Of a stretch of DNA of 21,079 bases, positions 14,752-21,079 are shown piece after piece. This stretch comes from Aquificota bacterium (GTDB taxonomy: Bacteria > Thermosulfidibacterota > Thermosulfidibacteria > Thermosulfidibacterales > Thermosulfidibacteraceae). The DNA lies in assembly GCA_015494645.1 (NCBI GenBank), contig WGAU01000024.1:1-21079 (forward strand), in the 5' to 3' direction. Each line of letters opens with the position of its first letter. Position 1 is the stretch's first letter. Position numbers and translations under genes: made by a program. The notes beneath the pieces were generated by a model. It searched no databases. It saw nothing but the letters and a program-made list of their open reading frames with translations, and was not told where the DNA came from.

Positions 14752-15610
14752 GGCCGAACAGATACCTGTAAACCCTTTTATTCATGATGAAGTGAACAGA
14801 GGGCCCTCGTGAAGAACATTTCCCTTTAAGCAACAAATCTTTCAAAAGCTCGGCCGTCAGCCTTCCAGTTTCCTCGTAATCCACTACAAAAGCAGCCACG
14901 GCTCCTGATCGTATAAAGAATCTGTTAAATCCAACCACTCCCCTTTTCAAAAAAGCGCACTTTTTAATTACCCATCTTATTATCTTTTCAGAGGAAAACA
15001 CAGGATCTGGTATTATTAGGACTACATCAACGTTGGTAAGGAAATTATCAAACCTTTTATTAAACTCATCAAAAGAGGATAAACGAATCTGTTTCATCAA
15101 AAGGCCTGCATCCTTAGATCTAGCCAGTATATCTTCTACATAGTAGTCTATACTTGAATCGGAGTAGATGATGCCTACTTTTCTGTTGGAAAAGTATTCG
15201 CTGAGGCTTGTGATGATCTTTAAAGGAGAAACATTAAGGGAAATGCCACAGTCAAATGTTCCAAGGATATATTTGTACTTTTCAGGATACAGGATAAACG
15301 AATACACTTTTAGTTTATCTTTAACATCAGCAGCAATTGTTACTCCATTTATCCCCAAAGCCACCACAGCCTCGCAAGGGGATCTTTTTATAAGCTCTTT
15401 AAGCTTGTCAGGACTTTCTCTATCAATTATGTGAGGTCTAATAGAAGGAAAAAGTCTTTCCATACCCCTAAGGGCTTCCATATAAGGTCTGATCTCCGCA
15501 GGGACAAGTATATCAACACACCTCAAGCCGATAGAGGGGTAAGCTTGCAGAGGAAAAAGAAGCACAACAAAAACAGTAAAAGCTAAAAGCCTGAACCAAC
15601 CTTTGAACAT
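14741..15610 (-). CDS. Periplasmic solute-binding-like protein (ABC_sub_bind-like, PF04392 type)
   Basis: 289 residues from ATG 15610. The N-terminus is a clear signal peptide (MFKGWFRLLAFTVFVVLLF, ending near QAYPS). The body has a two-lobe periplasmic-binding organisation: EAVVALGINGVTIAADV, CGISLNVSPLKIITSLSEYF, then NRKVGIIYSDSS and VVLIIPDPVFSSEKIIRWVIKK, and VAAFVVDYEETGRLTAELLKDLL. These phrases resemble the ABC_sub_bind family, where the sequence NVSP/...KVGVVYD...D is typical. No matching importer permease or ATPase lies in the window. A longer frame up to 15703 is rejected because it would bury the signal peptide and overlap gspF. It overlaps the kinase gene by 11 bases. Likely a ligand-sensing partner of the kinase rather than part of a classical importer; this role is inferred. 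Confidence 0.78.
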   Translation of the reverse strand: MFKGWFRLLAFTVFVVLLFPLQAYPSIGLRCVDILVPAEIRPYMEALRGMERLFPSIRPHIIDRESPDKLKELIKRSPCEAVVALGINGVTIAADVKDKLKVYSFILYPEKYKYILGTFDCGISLNVSPLKIITSLSEYFSNRKVGIIYSDSSIDYYVEDILARSKDAGLLMKQIRLSSFDEFNKRFDNFLTNVDVVLIIPDPVFSSEKIIRWVIKKCAFLKRGVVGFNRFFIRSGAVAAFVVDYEETGRLTAELLKDLLLKGKCSSRGPSVHFIMNKRVYRYLFGHEP

Positions 15611-15616
15611 AGCTAA

Positions 15617-15645
15617 TTTAAATGCTAAACCAAAGAGTATATCAA
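15617..15645 (-). promoter_or_regulatory. Candidate sigma70-type promoter for the minus-strand run
   Basis: Read on the minus strand, TTGATA (15645-15640) is followed after exactly 17 bases by TTTAAA (15622-15617). That is 5/6 and 4/6 matches to the -35 and -10 consensus. Only six bases separate the -10 from ATG 15610, so transcription would begin at or beside the start codon, giving a leaderless message. No Shine-Dalgarno sequence precedes this ATG, which fits. It occupies most of the 51-base divergent gap to gspF. Confidence 0.45.
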
Positions 15646-15661
15646 GCGTTGAGCGAAGCCT

Positions 15662-16876
15662 ATGCGTACATTTGAATATAAAGCTGTAGATGATAAAGGG
15701 CATATCTCTGAAGGCTTTATTACCGCAGAGACAGAAGAGGATGCTAAGAGGGAGCTGTACTCTCAGGATCTAATCCCTCTTTACATAAGAGAAAAAGAAA
15801 CAAGCAAGAAAAGAAAATGGGCCTTTTCTTTATCAAGACCTCCTTCTCAAAAAGAAGTTTTAATTGTTTACGAAAGTCTCTATACTCTTTTAGGTGTTGG
15901 AGTTCCCATGGATAGAGCATTAAGAATTTGTTCTCAGGTTATCTCCAACAGCGTATTGAAGAGGGTAGTAGAGGATATACTTAAAGACGTTCAAACAGGC
16001 TCTTCTTTAAGTGATGCTCTATCAAAATACCCCAAATTCTTTCAAAGGCTTCACGTAAACATGGTAAAAGCAGGCGAGGCCACGGGAGCATTGCCTCAAA
16101 CGTTGGAGCGTATAAGTAACCATCTGAGAAGGAATCTTGAGTTGAGAGAGACATTGATATCCTCTTTGACCTATCCAGCTTTCTTGGCCGCTACAGGTAT
16201 AATATCCGTGGGCATTTTGATAATTTTCGTAGTTCCCAGATTCTACCAGATATTTGACTCCATGGATATTACCCCCCCTTTTCCTCTTCCCCAGCTTTAC
16301 CTCTTAGGATCTTTTGTATCTGACTATTGGCCTTTTATTTTTTTAGGATGTTTAGCTGCTGCAATTATAGCTAAAAGGTGGATTAGCAGACAGGAAAACA
16401 CAAGAAGAATTTACAAAGTTTCCATGAATGCTCCTATCCTTGGACAGATAGTGATCAAGATAGAAAGCGCTAAACTATCGCGAAACCTTGGAACCCTCAT
16501 TGAAAACGGCGTTCCCATACTTAAAGCGGTTTCCATTGTAAAAGAAATGTTCACAAATCCCTTCTATAGAGATGCCTTAGAAACAACCTACCGGCTTTTA
16601 AGGGAAGGAAAGAAACTTTCCTATATTCTATCAAGCTATTCAGCTATTTGGCATCCTATGGTTATTGGCTTGTGCGAAGTAGGGGAAGAGTCCGGAACCT
16701 TGGGAGAGATGTTAGTGAAGGCTGCTGACTCTTTGGAGAAAGACATTGAAACTTCTTTAACCCGCTACGTCTCTATTGTGGAACCTGTTGTGATTCTTGC
16801 CATGGGTTTAATTATAGGAGTAATTATCGTATCAATGATTAATGCTATATTCAGCGTGAACGAGATTGTGCGTTAG
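15662..16876 (+). CDS. gspF: Type II secretion inner-membrane platform protein GspF
   Basis: 404 residues, normal length for GspF. The start MRTFEYKAVDDKG matches the family N-terminus closely, fixing ATG 15662. Two T2SSF domains (about 66-190 and 268-390) carry the paired motifs MVKAGEATGALP and LCEVGEESGTLGEM. Transmembrane segments lie at about 171-192, 222-238 and 373-394. It would sit in the inner membrane contacting GspE and GspL and help assemble the pseudopilus. It opens the plus-strand secretion run and is divergent from the binding-protein gene across 51 bases. No convincing plus-strand promoter was picked out in that gap; TATATC at 15638-15643 is a weak -10 candidate. Codons are AT-rich compared with the methyltransferase region. 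Confidence 0.95.
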   Translation: MRTFEYKAVDDKGHISEGFITAETEEDAKRELYSQDLIPLYIREKETSKKRKWAFSLSRPPSQKEVLIVYESLYTLLGVGVPMDRALRICSQVISNSVLKRVVEDILKDVQTGSSLSDALSKYPKFFQRLHVNMVKAGEATGALPQTLERISNHLRRNLELRETLISSLTYPAFLAATGIISVGILIIFVVPRFYQIFDSMDITPPFPLPQLYLLGSFVSDYWPFIFLGCLAAAIIAKRWISRQENTRRIYKVSMNAPILGQIVIKIESAKLSRNLGTLIENGVPILKAVSIVKEMFTNPFYRDALETTYRLLREGKKLSYILSSYSAIWHPMVIGLCEVGEESGTLGEMLVKAADSLEKDIETSLTRYVSIVEPVVILAMGLIIGVIIVSMINAIFSVNEIVR

Positions 16877-16888
16877 GAGGGTGAAAAG

Positions 16889-17299
16889 ATGAGGAGAAGG
16901 AGTGGTTTTACCCTCATAGAGCTAATGGTAGTTCTTCTAATATTGGGATTGCTCGCAGCCCTCGTAGCCCCCAGAGTCTTAAACAGACTTGGACAATCTA
17001 AGCAAAAGATAGCCAAAACCCAAATAGAAATGCTATCGGCAGCACTAGACCAGTTTAAGCTTGATGTGGGAAGATACCCTACAACTGAAGAAGGACTTAA
17101 AGCACTAATTGAAAACCCAGGCGTAGACGGATGGAATGGACCTTACCTTAGGAAAAAGAAAATACCCAAAGATCCTTGGGGAAGACCTTACATATATAAG
17201 TGCCCCGGAGAACACGGAGAGTATGATCTCTATTCACTAGGAGCCGACGGCAAAGAAGGTGGAACGGGAGAAAATGCCGATATTACAAGCTGGGAGTAA
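16889..17299 (+). CDS. gspG: Major pseudopilin GspG
   Basis: 136 residues. The prepilin leader MRRRSG is followed by the cleavage/N-methylation site G^FTLIELMVVLLILG with Glu at mature position 5. The downstream part has DVGRYPTTEEGLKALIENP, GPYLRKKKIPKDPWGRPYIY and the calcium-loop region YDLYSLGADGKEGGTGENADI, all hallmarks of GspG rather than of a type IV pilin. AGGAGG is about 8 bases before ATG 16889 and 12 bases separate it from gspF. It forms the shaft of the periplasmic pseudopilus. Its TAA is followed immediately and in frame by the gspK ATG. Confidence 0.97.
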   Translation: MRRRSGFTLIELMVVLLILGLLAALVAPRVLNRLGQSKQKIAKTQIEMLSAALDQFKLDVGRYPTTEEGLKALIENPGVDGWNGPYLRKKKIPKDPWGRPYIYKCPGEHGEYDLYSLGADGKEGGTGENADITSWE

Positions 17300-18121
17300 A
17301 TGTATTTACTCTTATTCATCATCTGGTTTATGGCCGTTGTAAGCGCATTGGGCTTCTTTACTAATACTCTCTCCACCTACTCGTATAGAACAGTAAGGAA
17401 AGCCTACGGAGTTTTAATAAACTATCCGGAGTACAGAGCAGTATGGGAACTGATCAAAGAGATAATAAACAGGGAAGACATAACCCCTAATGCAACAGAT
17501 TTAGAAATCATATTAGATGGAAAAAGATGGAGGATAGAGCTGGAAGACATAGGATCAGGAATAAACCCCAACAACCTATCGGAAGATGACTTAAGGCACC
17601 TACTGAGCTCCTGCGGTGTTCCTATAGGAGCTCAGATGGATTCCCTGATTGATGCTTTCTTAGATTGGACGGACAAAGATGACATGAGAAGGCTGAACGG
17701 AGCAGAAAAGGAGTACTACCTGTCACTTCCCAATCCATACAAGCCAAGAAACGGCCCATTACTATCCACAGACGAAATCCTTTATATAAAGGGATTTTCA
17801 AAAGTGCACAGGTGCCTTTCTAAGATTCTTTCCATATACGGAACCAACAAAGTGAATATTAATACCGCTTCACCAGAAATGCTAAAAGCTCTCGGCTTAG
17901 AAGAAGAAGAGATAGAAAGTATTCTGAAAAAACGAAAGGAAGAGATCATAACTTCTATGGAAGATTTGAGAGAAATCTTAGGCGGGGTTTCAGAAGCCTA
18001 CTATTCAAAGTGGATCTCTTTTGTCCCATCAGGCGTATACAAAATAACCATAGAAGATAAAGGAAGTTGCCTCAATCTTATTTACTCAAAGAAGCAAAAA
18101 AGGGTACTTAAGGTGTTTTAA
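17300..18121 (+). CDS. gspK: Minor pseudopilin GspK homologue lacking the usual leader
   Basis: 273 residues. GspK identity rests on SLIDAFLDWTDKDDMRRLNGAEKEYY (around residues 114-139, family motif DWtD-D--RrlNGAE--YY), then NPYKPRNGPLLSTDEILYIKGF, and the helix-hairpin-helix-like VNINTASPEMLKALG. The N-terminus is MYLLLFIIWFMAVVSALGFF. The hydrophobic helix is present, but the charged leader, the cleavage-site Gly and Glu5 of prepilins are absent. The start cannot be moved upstream, because the in-frame gspG TAA immediately precedes the ATG. It would cap the pseudopilus tip with GspI and GspJ. GspK is known to lack Glu5, but it normally keeps a leader. The gene shares one base with gspE (TAATG). 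Confidence 0.88.
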   Translation: MYLLLFIIWFMAVVSALGFFTNTLSTYSYRTVRKAYGVLINYPEYRAVWELIKEIINREDITPNATDLEIILDGKRWRIELEDIGSGINPNNLSEDDLRHLLSSCGVPIGAQMDSLIDAFLDWTDKDDMRRLNGAEKEYYLSLPNPYKPRNGPLLSTDEILYIKGFSKVHRCLSKILSIYGTNKVNINTASPEMLKALGLEEEEIESILKKRKEEIITSMEDLREILGGVSEAYYSKWISFVPSGVYKITIEDKGSCLNLIYSKKQKRVLKVF

Positions 18122-19797
18122 TGTTCACAGGGATCTTTAAGAGAAAGAAAACTCAGAAAGAAACCCCGTCCCCATTGGATATTCAGCAGATATGCAATTT
18201 TTGGGGAATACCCGTTGAGGAAGCAAAACCTCTGGGAAAATGCTACTCCTTAGAGGAGGCAGGCAAGAAGTTACTGATGACGGGAGCCATCTCTGAAGAG
18301 ACTTATTTAGCAGGGATTTCCAACCTCCATGGAATACCGTATGCTCTTCTTGAGGAAGAGGAAATCTCCCCAGTTTCCTTGCAGATTGATCCATACATAT
18401 TAAGGAGCAAAAAGTTTGTTCCTTTTCGGGAAACAGATGGAGAAATACATGTCGCCACTGCGAATCCTCGGGATCTTTATGCTTTGGAATACCTCTACAG
18501 GGTAACTGGGAAGAAGCTATCCCTGTTTGTTTCTACCGAGGAGCGAGTAGAATCAGCTATAAACAAACTCTTCGGTAAACAAAAGCAAGAAACAGATACC
18601 GATCTGGAAATAGACGACTCCAACATAGAAACCTTGATTGATCTGGCATCCGAAGCGCCGGTTATAAGGCTTGTTAATATGATTATATCACGGGCCGTGG
18701 AAAACAACGCAAGTGACATACACATAGAACCTTTTGAAAAGGAAGTGAAGGTAAGATACAGGATTGACGGTGTACTCAGAGAGGTAGATAGCCTACCTAA
18801 AAAACTGCTTCCAGCCGTGACCTCAAGAATAAAAATAATGGCACGCCTGGACATAGCCAACAGAAGAACCCCTCAAGATGGGAGAACTAAGATAAAAGTT
18901 GGAGGCAGGGAGGTAGACATAAGGGTCGCTACACTTCCCACTATATATGGAGAACAAGTTGTTATGAGGCTTTTGGACAAAGAAAAGAGTGAATGGGACG
19001 TAGATAGAATAGGATTGTCTCCAGAGGAGAAGGATCTATTCCTCAATCTCATTTCCGCATCTCACGGTATGATACTGGTTACTGGACCGACAGGATCTGG
19101 TAAAACTACTACCCTCTATTCAGCCCTCAAGGTGCTTAACAAAGAGGAAGTGAAAATTATTACTATTGAAGATCCAGTTGAGTATGTCATCCCTGGTATC
19201 ATCCAAATACAGGTAAATCCCCAAGCTGGCTTAACTTTCGCCTCTGGGCTGAGATCTATTGTGAGACAGGATCCAGATATCATAATGGTAGGTGAAATAA
19301 GAGACAAGGAGACCGCCGACATAGCTATACACGCTGCCCTGACAGGGCACTTAGTGCTTTCCACTCTTCACACCAACGATGCGCCCAGTGCCATTACAAG
19401 ATTAACAGACATGGGTATAGACAGCTTCCTTGTAGCTTCTTCTGTTATTGGTATAGTAGCTCAGCGTCTCGTCAGAGTAATATGCCCTAACTGTAGAGAG
19501 GAAGTTACCCTACCAGAAGATGTTAAAAAAAGATTTAACTTCTCGGGGCCAGCATTCAGAGGAAAAGGCTGTGAAATATGCAAATACTCAGGATATACCG
19601 GCAGAACAGCCATATACGAAATTCTAATCGTGGACGATGACATAAGAAAAGCAGTAACTTCCTCCGCAGATTCAGAAAGTATTAAAAAGATAGCAGTTTC
19701 AAAGGGAATGAAAACACTCATGGAAAGCGGTTTAGAAAAGGTAAGAAAAGGTATTACCACTCTTGAGGAGGTAATGAGAGTTGCCTACAGAGTGTAG
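18121..19797 (+). CDS. gspE: Type II secretion assembly ATPase GspE
   Basis: 558 residues. The N-terminal MshEN-like domain (about 20-150) precedes the ATPase core: VIRLVNMIISRAVENNASDIHIEP, Walker A GPTGSGKTT (322-330), the Asp box around ITIEDPVEY (347-355), Walker B IIMVGEIRD (387-395) and the His box LTGHLVLSTLHTNDA (407-421). The C-terminal zinc-binding element has Cys455-x2-Cys458 and Cys484-x2-Cys487. This tetra-cysteine form is typical of GspE/PilB. It powers pseudopilus growth as a cytoplasmic hexamer docked on GspL. ATG 18121 overlaps the gspK stop by one base. Confidence 0.97.
   Translation: MFTGIFKRKKTQKETPSPLDIQQICNFWGIPVEEAKPLGKCYSLEEAGKKLLMTGAISEETYLAGISNLHGIPYALLEEEEISPVSLQIDPYILRSKKFVPFRETDGEIHVATANPRDLYALEYLYRVTGKKLSLFVSTEERVESAINKLFGKQKQETDTDLEIDDSNIETLIDLASEAPVIRLVNMIISRAVENNASDIHIEPFEKEVKVRYRIDGVLREVDSLPKKLLPAVTSRIKIMARLDIANRRTPQDGRTKIKVGGREVDIRVATLPTIYGEQVVMRLLDKEKSEWDVDRIGLSPEEKDLFLNLISASHGMILVTGPTGSGKTTTLYSALKVLNKEEVKIITIEDPVEYVIPGIIQIQVNPQAGLTFASGLRSIVRQDPDIIMVGEIRDKETADIAIHAALTGHLVLSTLHTNDAPSAITRLTDMGIDSFLVASSVIGIVAQRLVRVICPNCREEVTLPEDVKKRFNFSGPAFRGKGCEICKYSGYTGRTAIYEILIVDDDIRKAVTSSADSESIKKIAVSKGMKTLMESGLEKVRKGITTLEEVMRVAYRV
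19765..19772 (+). promoter_or_regulatory. Ribosome binding site deciding the TTG start of the pseudopilin gene
   Basis: GAGGAGGT lies inside gspE. Its GGAGG core (19767-19771) ends 9 bases before TTG 19781. This supports the TTG and the 17-base overlap with gspE. Confidence 0.75.
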
Positions 19798-20128
19798 AGG
19801 TTTCAGCTTGATAGAAGTGTTAGTAGCTACCGCAATCTTTTTCATGGCCATGGCCGCCATATCAGGTGTGTTTGGCAACGCCTCCCAAAGGTTGTTTAAA
19901 CTAAAAGACATGGAAAAACAACTCCAAAGCATCTCTCAAGCTCTTGCAGACAATGATGTTGAAAAAGAAACACAAAGCACAGAAGTGAAGATATCTTATA
20001 AGGACAACGGTGATGGCAAAGCCTTCTTGTACGATGCCGAGGTGGAGTTCACAAAGTTTCCTGAGTGCCCTAAGTGTCCAGAACTCGTCACCGACATCAT
20101 CATAAAGTCAGAGGCAGAAGAAAAGTGA
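19781..20128 (+). CDS. gspI: Minor pseudopilin, GspI-like
   Basis: 115 residues from TTG 19781. The leader MPTECRG precedes the prepilin site G^FSLIEVLVATAIFFMAMAA with Glu at mature position 5. The phrase GFSLIEVLVA and the short total length favour GspI among the minor pseudopilins, but GspH or GspJ cannot be excluded. After the hydrophobic helix comes a charged helical stretch and a small beta-rich tail containing CPKCPE. It overlaps gspE by 17 bases and shares GTGA with the next gene, so it is translationally coupled on both sides. It would sit at the pseudopilus tip with GspK. Confidence 0.8.
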   Translation: MPTECRGFSLIEVLVATAIFFMAMAAISGVFGNASQRLFKLKDMEKQLQSISQALADNDVEKETQSTEVKISYKDNGDGKAFLYDAEVEFTKFPECPKCPELVTDIIIKSEAEEK

Positions 20129-21079
20129 AAACCTTTTTAGGCTGTTTAATATACTTTAAAGGTTCTCTTCTGCTACCTGACGGTTCTCCAGTAACCGAAG
20201 AGGGAAAAGATTTTGTAGTAATAATTCCAAGAAACGAAGCCTTTGTGGATAAAGTCACGCTTCCCAAAATCGCTATGGAAAACGGATATGAAGTAGCAAA
20301 ATTTCAGGCAGAGAAACTGTTCAAAGAAACAGATCTCGTGGCCCGACTAGTCCCTATTGCTCAAACTGAAGACAATGTGGAATGTTTGATTGTTGCGATT
20401 AAAAGGGAAATTTTAGAAGACATAAAGAAAATAGCAATAGAAAGGAACCTATCCGTCTTGGGCGTAACCTTTGCATCTCTGCTCTTTGCAAAAACTGAAG
20501 AAGTGAAAACTGGCGAAATAGTAGTAGAATGGGCTGATGGAATAGAAATAGCTGTTTTTATAGAAGGAAACTTAAGGGACATCTTTTTTGTGCCCAAAAG
20601 CACAAATTATAACTTTCCGGCAAAGAAATCCCATAAGATAGCTCCTTCAGACCTTGCTAATATTAACATGTATCCAAAGCCAGAAGAGATTATAATTTTT
20701 CACATAGACATTAGAAAAAAGAAAGGAAAAATCAGCCTCAACCATGTGCTTGTTTCAATAGCACTTCTTTTAACTGTAATGCTATCAGTGCAATTAAACA
20801 CATACATTGAACGAAAAAAAGAGGTTGAAGCTCTCAATTCCAGACTCTCTGCTGTTAGGAAGGAGCTTTCCGAAATCAACAGACTTCAAGATGAAACTAA
20901 AAAGCTTGAAACAGACTTAGAAGAAACAAAAAGCCTGTTCAAAGGTATAGATCCAATCGATGTAATCTATAAACTCAGTCAAGCTTTACCAGAAGGCACT
21001 AAAATCAGATACTTAAATATAAAAGGTAACACCGTGTCCCTCAGAGCTTACACCCCTTCAGCTTCAAAAGCCATTGAGA
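20125..21079 (+). CDS. gspL: GspL-like assembly protein (cytoplasmic domain, one membrane helix, PilN-like domain), 3' end outside window
   Basis: The frame is open from GTG 20125 to the window end, 318 residues so far. The GTG overlaps the pseudopilin stop (GTGA). The layout fits GspL: a cytoplasmic mixed alpha/beta region (about 1-200, with GEIVVEWADGIEIAVFI), a single membrane helix (about 206-226, VLVSIALLLTVMLSVQL), a charged coiled coil (228-273) and the start of a ferredoxin-like periplasmic domain (ALPEGTKIRYLNIKGNTVSLRA, PilN/GspL type). GspL recruits GspE to the inner-membrane platform. The cytoplasmic part is diverged, so a PilM/PilN-like fusion name is an alternative. Its position right after E and I supports the type II assignment. 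Confidence 0.82.
   Translation, partial: MKTFLGCLIYFKGSLLLPDGSPVTEEGKDFVVIIPRNEAFVDKVTLPKIAMENGYEVAKFQAEKLFKETDLVARLVPIAQTEDNVECLIVAIKREILEDIKKIAIERNLSVLGVTFASLLFAKTEEVKTGEIVVEWADGIEIAVFIEGNLRDIFFVPKSTNYNFPAKKSHKIAPSDLANINMYPKPEEIIIFHIDIRKKKGKISLNHVLVSIALLLTVMLSVQLNTYIERKKEVEALNSRLSAVRKELSEINRLQDETKKLETDLEETKSLFKGIDPIDVIYKLSQALPEGTKIRYLNIKGNTVSLRAYTPSASKAIE

Noticed and set aside
15611..15703. A 31-codon N-terminal extension of the binding-protein gene
   Set aside because: It would overlap the well-fixed start of gspF head to head and would place the signal peptide internally. ATG 15610 starts a normal signal peptide.
1..21079. CRISPR arrays, tRNA or rRNA genes, insertion sequences, attachment sites
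   Set aside because: No spaced direct repeats, tRNA-like cloverleaf arms, transposase or integrase motifs, or flanking duplications were seen while reading through the window.

Overview
The window looks like a compact, protein-dense stretch of a Gram-negative, diderm bacterium. Evidence is the TonB-dependent outer-membrane receptor, the type II secretion genes and the Wzm/Wzt-type surface-polysaccharide exporter. Base composition is moderate (about 45% GC by eye). Same-strand genes often overlap by 1 to 62 bases, and TTG/GTG starts are common. This would suit a thermophile of the Aquificota / Thermodesulfobacteriota / Thermosulfidibacter sort, but that placement is a weak inference. No rRNA, tRNA, CRISPR array, transposase or integrase was seen, and no stretch over 300 bases lacks a gene.

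Left end, plus strand (1-3057): the 3' two thirds or so of a large exported Ig-like surface protein, closed by two consecutive hairpins, the second a textbook intrinsic terminator. A GT4-type glycosyltransferase follows. It ends tail to tail, with a 24-base overlap, against a long minus-strand gene run.

Middle, minus strand (15610 down to 3034): eleven genes so tightly packed that they probably form one operon or two nested ones. In transcription order they are a periplasmic solute-binding-like protein, sensor histidine kinase, sigma54-type response regulator, TonB-dependent receptor, Wzt-like ABC ATPase, a secreted cysteine-rich lectin-fold-like protein, Wzm-like ABC permease, secreted transglutaminase-like enzyme, class I methyltransferase, radical SAM/SPASM protein and a second methyltransferase. 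The first four look like a sense-and-import module. The rest look like export and modification of a surface glycan or glycoconjugate. A fair promoter with no room for a 5' leader lies just before the first gene. A stem-loop without a U-tract between the secreted protein and the permease may adjust expression of the distal part.

Right end, plus strand (15662-21079): divergently arranged type II secretion genes in the order gspF, gspG, gspK, gspE, gspI-like, gspL-like. The last gene runs off the window. The genes are linked by 1- to 17-base overlaps or short gaps. The GspK homologue lacks the usual prepilin leader and sits directly behind, and in frame with, the stop codon of gspG.

Points most worth a second look: the methyltransferase whose apparent N-terminal half-domain has no ATG/GTG/TTG start; the secreted protein and transglutaminase embedded among exporter genes; the binding protein-kinase-regulator-TonB module without an import permease; the leaderless GspK; and the abrupt rise in GC at the 3' end of the surface-protein gene.
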